From NCBI RefSeq assembly GCF_002502735.1, contig NZ_DAQC01000001.1:179229-243228 (forward strand): a stretch of DNA of 64,000 nucleotides. The letters are read 5' to 3'. Below the pieces are notes generated by a model. It did no database searches. It had not been told where the DNA came from and saw nothing but the letters and a program-made list of their open reading frames with translations. Position numbers and translations under genes: made by a program. The stretch is from Methanoregula sp. UBA64 (lineage in GTDB: Archaea > Halobacteriota > Methanomicrobia > Methanomicrobiales > Methanospirillaceae). Of the stretch, positions 59,313 through 64,000 are shown piece after piece (positions within the stretch are counted from its first letter, which is position 1; the number at the start of each line of letters is the position of its first letter).

Positions 59313-60074
59313 TCACTCCTTCCCGGCCTGTACCATCAGGTCCCAGAGCCCCTGTGCACCCAGTGCCCGCGCCGGCCCGTCGTACAGGATCCGGTGGTGC
59401 AAAAAGACGATCCTTTCCATCATCTGCGAGAGCTCGGTGAGATCGTGGAGGATGACGAGGATCGTGATCCGGTGGGTCGAATGGAGGTGGGAAAGCAGGG
59501 CATAGAACTCCTGTTTGCTCTTTGCATCGACACCGTTTGTGGGTTCGTCAAGGGCAAGGATGTGGGGGTTTCCCACCAGGGCCCGGGCAATGAGTACCCG
59601 CTGCTGCTGGCCTCCTGAGAGATCGGAGAAAAGTTCCCCGGCGATTTTTGTGAGGCCGGCCTCCACGATTGCCTTTTCCACGGCGTTATGTTCTTTCTGG
59701 CCCGGCCAGGAAAAAATGCCGTTCTGGCCATAGGTTCCCATTTCAATGACCTCGCGAACCGTGACCGGGAACTGCTGCTGACGGAGCACTGGCTGCTGCG
59801 GGACATACCCGATGCACGGCCGGCAGGGCGATCTTCCCTGGCATTCCCCCATATGGCAGGAGAACCGCACGCTTCCTGTTGCCGGGGGAAGCAGGCCCAC
59901 GAGGATCTTCAAAAGCGTGGTCTTGCCGGAGCCGTTTGGCCCGGCTATCCCGACGAACTCTTCCTGGCGGATATCGAGCGAGATATCCTCAAGGACGGGA
60001 TCCGCACCGTATGAGAAACCGACCTTTTTTACGGTCAGGCACACCGGCCGGTCGTTTTGGGTAGCTACTTGCAT
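59313..60074 (-). CDS. Metal ABC transporter ATPase (ZnuC-like) with Cys-rich insert
   Basis: This 253-residue ABC ATPase has Walker A GIAGPNGSGKTTLLKILVG, signature DLSGGQQQRVLIARALVG, Walker B ILALDEPTNGVD, and an H-loop ILHDLTEL. It is unusual in a four-Cys segment right before the Q-loop, SCHMGECQGRSPCRPCIGYV (C-x5-C-x6-C-x2-C). This could bind a metal or an iron-sulfur group, and could let cytoplasmic metal tune uptake. Its 5' end overlaps the binding-protein gene by 10 bases, so the operon is tightly coupled. Confidence 0.92.
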   Translation of the reverse strand: MQVATQNDRPVCLTVKKVGFSYGADPVLEDISLDIRQEEFVGIAGPNGSGKTTLLKILVGLLPPATGSVRFSCHMGECQGRSPCRPCIGYVPQQPVLRQQQFPVTVREVIEMGTYGQNGIFSWPGQKEHNAVEKAIVEAGLTKIAGELFSDLSGGQQQRVLIARALVGNPHILALDEPTNGVDAKSKQEFYALLSHLHSTHRITILVILHDLTELSQMMERIVFLHHRILYDGPARALGAQGLWDLMVQAGKE

Positions 60075-61066
60075 TGAAGGGTCTGCCTCATCTGCTGGAG
60101 GTTGTTTTCCATTATGGCTACATAATCGTTGTCGTTATCGGAGAGCTGTCCCTGAGGCAGCACTTCCAGAGTGGTATAGGGGTAGAGGGGGAGGTTAAGT
60201 TCCGATGCAACGGACTGGCTCAGCGCCTCGACTTCATCGGTCTCGGCAATGACACCTTTTACGTTATCCGCCTTTGCCGTGCCAAGGATAGCTGCCATCT
60301 GCTGGACCGAGGGTTCGGCATCGGGGCTTAAGCCGGTGATGGAGAGGGCGGTCAGGTTATAGGCGGCTGCCTGGTAGTTGAGGAAGGCATGCGATGTGAG
60401 GAACGTCCGTGTCGTACAGTCCGAAAGCCCGGTCTTGTAATCGGAGTCCAGTTTTTTCAGGCGCTCCTCATAGGCTGCCGCATTTGCCCGGTACGCGGAT
60501 GCGTTTGCCGGGTCTGCTGCCGAGAGTTTGTCTGCGATATCCTCCACGTAATATTTGGCGAGCTGCGGGGAGAGCCAGATGTGCGGATCCTGTTCCGGAT
60601 CCGGGAATGACGGGTTATTGGCTTTCATCTGCGCAAACACCGAAGAGGGGACAGCATCGAAAAACGATGCCCGGACGATCCCCGGGTTTGCTGCCGTGGC
60701 AAGGCGGTCCGCCCACGGCTCCATAAAGGGCCCGTCGTAGAAGAGGATCTTTGCATTCTGGAGGGCGATTGCATCGTTTGGGGTTGGTTCGTATTCGTGG
60801 GGTTCGGCGCCCGCAGGAAGGATCTGGGTCACGACTGCATGGTCTCCGGCAACCGGTCTGACCAGGAGCGTGATGGGACGAAACGAGGTGACGACCTGAA
60901 GCCTGCCATCGTTGTTTCCGGATGCCGATGAGGATCCGGCGGGATGGCTGAGTGCAACATAAGCGATCGCGGCAATGACGATCACGACAAGAACCGCAAT
61001 GGCAAAAATGGCAATGTTTCGTTTATTGTGCGTTTTTTCAGGAATTTGATCGGGAGATGGCTGCAT
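60065..61066 (-). CDS. Metal ABC transporter substrate-binding protein (ZnuA/cluster 9 family)
   Basis: This 333-residue protein has an N-terminal membrane helix (NIAIFAIAVLVVIVIAAIAY) after a basic start that anchors it outside. The binding lobes show the three metal-ligand His motifs: PAGAEPHEYEPTPNDAIALQ, DPHIWLSPQLAKYYVEDIAD, and LTSHAFLNYQAAAYNLTALS. The fourth ligand lies near VIAETDEVEALSQSV. The His-rich loop typical of zinc-specific ZnuA is absent, so zinc or manganese are both possible. It is the first gene of the operon. A DtxR-type regulator gene ends 209 bases upstream on the same strand. Confidence 0.92.
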   Translation of the reverse strand: MQPSPDQIPEKTHNKRNIAIFAIAVLVVIVIAAIAYVALSHPAGSSSASGNNDGRLQVVTSFRPITLLVRPVAGDHAVVTQILPAGAEPHEYEPTPNDAIALQNAKILFYDGPFMEPWADRLATAANPGIVRASFFDAVPSSVFAQMKANNPSFPDPEQDPHIWLSPQLAKYYVEDIADKLSAADPANASAYRANAAAYEERLKKLDSDYKTGLSDCTTRTFLTSHAFLNYQAAAYNLTALSITGLSPDAEPSVQQMAAILGTAKADNVKGVIAETDEVEALSQSVASELNLPLYPYTTLEVLPQGQLSDNDNDYVAIMENNLQQMRQTLQCK

Positions 61067-61274
61067 TGTTTTTCCTCAGGTTTTCTCGGGAGGGATTTCT
61101 TTAATTAAATCCGCGATGCAGTATCGCAGGGGAATCCTATAAGGATTATTGAAAAGTTGGGCATACTCCAAAAACCGATTTTGCGATCTTCATAAAAACA
61201 GGTTTTTTCCCGGTATTCCTCTCTTAAAGAAAATACGGGATGCCAGGAAGATACCGCTCAATTATAAAAAACGA

Positions 61275-61712
61275 TCAAACGGCCGGCTCCTGGTCAAGAC
61301 ACCCGTCGTCATGTGTTATCTCGCCGCATACGCCGATACCCGGGTGTCCCATGGCAGCGCAGATCCGGTCCACGGCTTCTTTTGACACATAACTTTCGAA
61401 CCGTTTTGCCTCTTCGCATGCCTGTTCGTGGGAGAAACCGTAATGCGTGAGCATGAGGCTGAGGATCCGGTGCCTTTTTACCAGGTATCTTGCATACCGC
61501 TGGCCTTCCCCGGTCAGGCAGATGCCATGGTACGGCTCATGGGAGAGGAGCCCGGTCTTTGCGAGTTCCGCAACCGTTTTTGTGATCGTTGACGGATCAA
61601 CGCCGAGCTCCCTGGCAAGATCCGTTGTCCTTACCCGGCCCCCTTTTTCCGCTATGTATTTGAGATACCTGACCTTCTGTGCCGATAGTTCCCGGCCGTC
61701 ATTAATCTCCAT
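61275..61712 (-). CDS. DtxR/MntR-family metal-dependent transcriptional regulator
   Basis: This 145-residue protein starts MEINDGRELSAQKVRYLKYI. The N-terminal winged helix has RTTDLARELGVDPSTITKTV, then LLSHEPYHGICLTGEG. The dimerisation and metal-binding domain has RYLVKRHRILSLMLTHYGFS (ligand His and Glu residues), EAKRFESYVSKEAVDRICAA, and a C-terminal stretch with GIGVCGEITHDDGC that may add ligands. A longer start at 61805 is open, adding 31 residues that do not look like the family. Such regulators repress metal importers when Fe, Mn, Zn or Ni is bound. Both neighbours are metal importers. Confidence 0.9.
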   Translation of the reverse strand: MEINDGRELSAQKVRYLKYIAEKGGRVRTTDLARELGVDPSTITKTVAELAKTGLLSHEPYHGICLTGEGQRYARYLVKRHRILSLMLTHYGFSHEQACEEAKRFESYVSKEAVDRICAAMGHPGIGVCGEITHDDGCLDQEPAV

Positions 61713-61851
61713 GATCGTATTCTTGTCCTGATCGGAAAATAAGGTTTGGTATGATGCCAAATTTTTCCTTCTGCGTTTCCACCAACATTTCCCGGTCATA
61801 ACCAACCCTGTTGGTATTACCGTCGAATGAATACAGATTGGCCTTTGAACA

Positions 61852-61882
61852 AAAGTAAGTTATATTTACTTTAAACAAGTAA
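61852..61882. promoter_or_regulatory. Inverted-repeat operator overlapping the cbiM promoter
   Basis: AAAGTAA (61852-61858) and TTACTTT (61866-61872) form 7-base arms around a spacer that contains the TATA-like sequence TTATATTTA. An extra AAGTAA half-site follows at 61877-61882. The site ends 17 bases before the CbiM start at 61899. It lies between the DtxR-type gene and the cobalt/nickel importer, so a metal-responsive repressor (DtxR- or NikR-type) probably binds here. Confidence 0.6.
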
Positions 61883-61898
61883 ATTTGTGTGACAAATC

Positions 61899-62612
61899 AT
61901 GCATATTATGGAAGGATTCCTGCCATGGCAATGGTGCCTCGTATGGTGGATTATCGCCATCCCGTTCATTGTCATGGGTATACTCGAATTAAGGAAACTG
62001 CTAAAACAGGACCGGGAATATCTCCCACTGCTCGGGGTCTGCGGTGCGTTTATCTTTATTCTCTCTGCGCTCAAGCTGCCCTCGGTCACCGGCAGCTGTT
62101 CCCACCCGACCGGTACCGGTCTCTCGGTGATGTGTTTTAAGCCATATATCACTGCGGTGATAGGATTTGTCGTCCTGCTTTTCCAGGCGCTCCTCCTAGC
62201 GCATGGCGGCCTGTCAACCCTCGGGGCAAACATGGTCTCGATGGCGATTGGCGGCCCCATTGTCGGTTACCTGGTATACAAACTGCTTAAGAACACGTCG
62301 GTCAATATATTTGTCACGGTCTTCTGCGTTGCAGCCGTGGCGGATATTGTAACCTATGTCATCACCTCGTTCGAGCTGGCAGTCGCTTACCCGGCGGCAG
62401 TCGGAGGCATTGCAGCATCGTTTGCCGCGTTCTTTGCAATCTTTGCAATCACCCAGGTGCCGCTGTCCATTCTTGAAGGCCTTGTCCTTGCGCTGGTCTT
62501 CAAGTACATCCTCGAACTCAAACCGGAGCTCTTGGAGAAACTGGGTGTGTTTTCAAAGGAACAGGTAGAAAAGGCGCTCGGTACATCCGATGGAGCCCCG
62601 GAAAAGGTGTGA
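61899..62612 (+). CDS. cbiM: Cobalt/nickel ECF transporter substrate-specific component CbiM
   Basis: This 237-residue membrane protein with about seven helices starts MHIMEGFLPWQWCLVWWIIA. The N-terminal Met-His-Ile-Met-Glu-Gly is the diagnostic metal-binding end of CbiM/NikM. Further hallmarks are LKLPSVTGSCSHPTGTGLSV, FQALLLAHGGLSTLGANMVS and VGYLVYKLLKNTS. It imports Co(II) for corrinoid synthesis. Nickel specificity (NikM) cannot be excluded, and methanogens need both metals. First gene of the cbiMNQO operon, with 3 bases to cbiN. Confidence 0.95.
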   Translation: MHIMEGFLPWQWCLVWWIIAIPFIVMGILELRKLLKQDREYLPLLGVCGAFIFILSALKLPSVTGSCSHPTGTGLSVMCFKPYITAVIGFVVLLFQALLLAHGGLSTLGANMVSMAIGGPIVGYLVYKLLKNTSVNIFVTVFCVAAVADIVTYVITSFELAVAYPAAVGGIAASFAAFFAIFAITQVPLSILEGLVLALVFKYILELKPELLEKLGVFSKEQVEKALGTSDGAPEKV

Positions 62613-62615
62613 ATT

Positions 62616-62924
62616 ATGTTCGAACACAGGAAACTGGAGATACTCACGCTCATTGGCGTGATCGTATTCGTCGTCCTTTTCATGTACGTCAGCAGCCAGT
62701 CGGGACACGAGTTTTCCGGATCGGACGATGTCGGATCCGAGAAGATTGCAGAACTGACCGGTAAGCCGGTCGATTCGTTTACACCCTTGATCCCGCAGTA
62801 CGAACCGCCAAGCGGCGAGATAGAATCCACCCTCTTTGCCCTCCAGGCAACCTTCGGGGGAGTTATTGTCGGGCTCGTGATCGGGTACTGGCTGGGCCAG
62901 AAAAAACGTCCGGAGCGTGCCTGA
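62616..62924 (+). CDS. cbiN: Cobalt transport protein CbiN
   Basis: This 102-residue protein has two membrane helices (LEILTLIGVIVFVVLFMYVS and GVIVGLVIGYWLG) around an extracytoplasmic loop with SGSDDVGSEKIAELTG and FTPLIPQYEPPSGEIESTLF, typical of CbiN. CbiN is needed for metal insertion into CbiM and is characteristic of cobalt rather than nickel systems, which favours cobalt here. It is located between cbiM and cbiQ with gaps of 3 and 6 bases. Confidence 0.95.
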   Translation: MFEHRKLEILTLIGVIVFVVLFMYVSSQSGHEFSGSDDVGSEKIAELTGKPVDSFTPLIPQYEPPSGEIESTLFALQATFGGVIVGLVIGYWLGQKKRPERA

Positions 62925-62930
62925 AACCCG

Positions 62931-63725
62931 ATGTTTGAAACACTGCTGGACGATGCCGCACAGAACAATGCGTTCCGGCACATCCACCCGGGAACCAAGA
63001 TCCTCCTCGGACTTGGTTCCCTTTGTATTTGTCTGGTATCTCCGACACCGGTTGTCCCGGTGCTGTCGGGTCTCATACTCAGTATTGTCCTTTTACTCCC
63101 TGCCCGCATCCCTGCGAGAATTTATGGAGAGCTTCTCCTTGCACCGGTCGTATTTTCCGTTTTCAGCATCGTTGTCCTGTTATTCATGCTCGGCGGCGGG
63201 GACGTGGTATGGGAGTTTTCACCGGTGTCGTGGATACACTTGACGATAACAACGAATGCAGTACACCAGTCCGTACTGATCCTTTCCCGGGTCTTCGGGT
63301 GCATGGTATCCCTGTTCTTTATCGCACTGACAACTCCCTTGACTGATCTCTTCAACATGATGAAACGCTGCCGGGTCCCGGTCGAACTCATCGACTTAAT
63401 GATGATCATGTACCGGTATATCTTCATCTTCTATGATCAGGCAAAGGAGATCTGGCAGGCGCAGGTGATGCGGCTGGGATACCAGCGGCCAAAGGAATCT
63501 ATCCATTCGTTTTCCATGCTCTGCGGGATGCTCTTTATCTCCAGCTGGATTGTGGGGGAGGATCTGGTCCGCGCGATGGACTGCCGGTGTTATAACGGGA
63601 TCATGCCCTCGCTTGACCCGATGGAGCCGGTACGGATGCAGTCTTTTATTCCGGTTGTCCTGTACCTTTCCGGGCTGGGCGGGATTATGGTGGCAATACT
63701 AACAGGGATCGTGGTTTTTTCATGA
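62931..63725 (+). CDS. cbiQ: ECF transporter transmembrane component CbiQ
   Basis: This 264-residue membrane protein starts MFETLLDDAAQNNAFRHIHP. Coupling motifs for the ATPase are visible: TTPLTDLFNMMKRCRVPVEL and, near 180, QVMRLGYQRPKESIHSFS, then AMDCRCYNGIM, matching the Ala-Arg-Gly-type coupling helices of EcfT proteins. It links CbiM to CbiO. Its stop overlaps the CbiO start by 4 bases. Confidence 0.94.
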   Translation: MFETLLDDAAQNNAFRHIHPGTKILLGLGSLCICLVSPTPVVPVLSGLILSIVLLLPARIPARIYGELLLAPVVFSVFSIVVLLFMLGGGDVVWEFSPVSWIHLTITTNAVHQSVLILSRVFGCMVSLFFIALTTPLTDLFNMMKRCRVPVELIDLMMIMYRYIFIFYDQAKEIWQAQVMRLGYQRPKESIHSFSMLCGMLFISSWIVGEDLVRAMDCRCYNGIMPSLDPMEPVRMQSFIPVVLYLSGLGGIMVAILTGIVVFS

Positions 63726-64000
63726 AGATCATACTGGAAGCACGGGATGTGAGTTACCATTACCCGGGAGACCGCGAGGCCATCAAGGGCATCAGTTTCC
63801 ATGTAAAAAAAGGCGAAAAAGTAGCCCTCGTTGGCCCGAACGGCGCCGGGAAATCCACGCTGCTGCAGATGTTTAACGGAATGATCCGGCCGGGGAAAGG
63901 TACGATCCTCTTCGACACCGAGCCGATCCGGTACGATGCATCCTCCCTGCGCCAGCTCAGGAAACGGGTGGGCTATGTGATGCAGAACGCAGACCGCCAG
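63722..64000 (+). CDS. cbiO: ECF transporter ATPase CbiO (3' partial)
   Basis: The first 93 residues of an ABC ATPase: MKIILEARDVSYHYPGDREA, Walker A VGPNGAGKSTLLQMFNGM, and GYVMQNADRQ with the Q-loop Gln at the right edge. The start overlaps the cbiQ stop (ATGA). The remainder lies beyond the window. Confidence 0.95.
   Translation, partial: MKIILEARDVSYHYPGDREAIKGISFHVKKGEKVALVGPNGAGKSTLLQMFNGMIRPGKGTILFDTEPIRYDASSLRQLRKRVGYVMQNADRQ

Overview
The window looks like a piece of a hydrogenotrophic methanogen chromosome, most likely order Methanomicrobiales and possibly Methanoregulaceae. This is inferred from gene content, not from a marker gene. Supporting signs are archaeal TATA-type promoters with purine-rich ribosome binding sites, a CCA-less tRNA-Arg, an archaeal hexulose-phosphate isomerase, a tRNA G10 dimethyltransferase, a CbiMNQO cobalt/nickel importer, many S-layer-like or PEGA-type surface proteins, and a DnaK/GrpE/DnaJ set. 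Most of the window is GC-rich with tightly packed genes. Two stretches (about 6.1-7.4 kb and 26.3-36 kb) are clearly AT-rich and carry accessory genes.

Layout. 1-2.1 kb: end of a DUF2070 membrane protein, a Mop/TOBE protein and a secreted protein. 2.1-7.9 kb: a variable island with a HEPN/MNT toxin-antitoxin pair under a double palindromic operator, a PIN-domain toxin with a small partner, an amber-interrupted DUF2164 gene, an AT-rich two-gene unit ending in a predicted PD-(D/E)XK nuclease, a lone MNT protein, and several families of short repeats. 8.0-16.1 kb: a minus-strand operon for acetyl-CoA synthase (AcsB), both corrinoid iron-sulfur protein subunits, the corrinoid activator RACo, a core methionine synthase (MesB-like) and the nickel-insertion ATPase CooC. 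There is no carbon monoxide dehydrogenase and no AcsE/MtrH-type methyltransferase in the window. 16.2-26.3 kb: surface proteins, an ACT-ACT-metallo-beta-lactamase fusion, 6-phospho-3-hexuloisomerase, an aminotransferase with an M42 peptidase, tRNA-Arg(GCG), a lipoprotein and IlvD. 26.4-36 kb: an AT-rich region of lipoproteins, a dead transposase, and a run of zinc-ribbon, SPFH, YidD and small membrane proteins. 36-43.7 kb: PurH, grpE-dnaK-dnaJ, Trm-G10 and a membrane TPR protein. 43.7-56.6 kb: an 11.4-kb gene made of about 112 uninterrupted TPR units, with a caspase/CHAT-like protease gene upstream on the same strand. 56.6-64 kb: TraB family protein, a ZnuABC-type metal importer, a DtxR-type regulator and the start of cbiMNQO.

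How the parts may work together. The acetyl-CoA synthase operon without CODH resembles the incomplete Wood-Ljungdahl pathway described for Dehalococcoides. It suggests acetyl-CoA cleavage that passes a methyl group through the corrinoid protein to methionine. Nickel and cobalt for these enzymes could enter through the CbiMNQO system at the right edge. The protease plus giant TPR protein, the nuclease pair, and the zinc-ribbon/SPFH cluster are the best candidates for undescribed systems. All three are inferences from domain logic and gene order.
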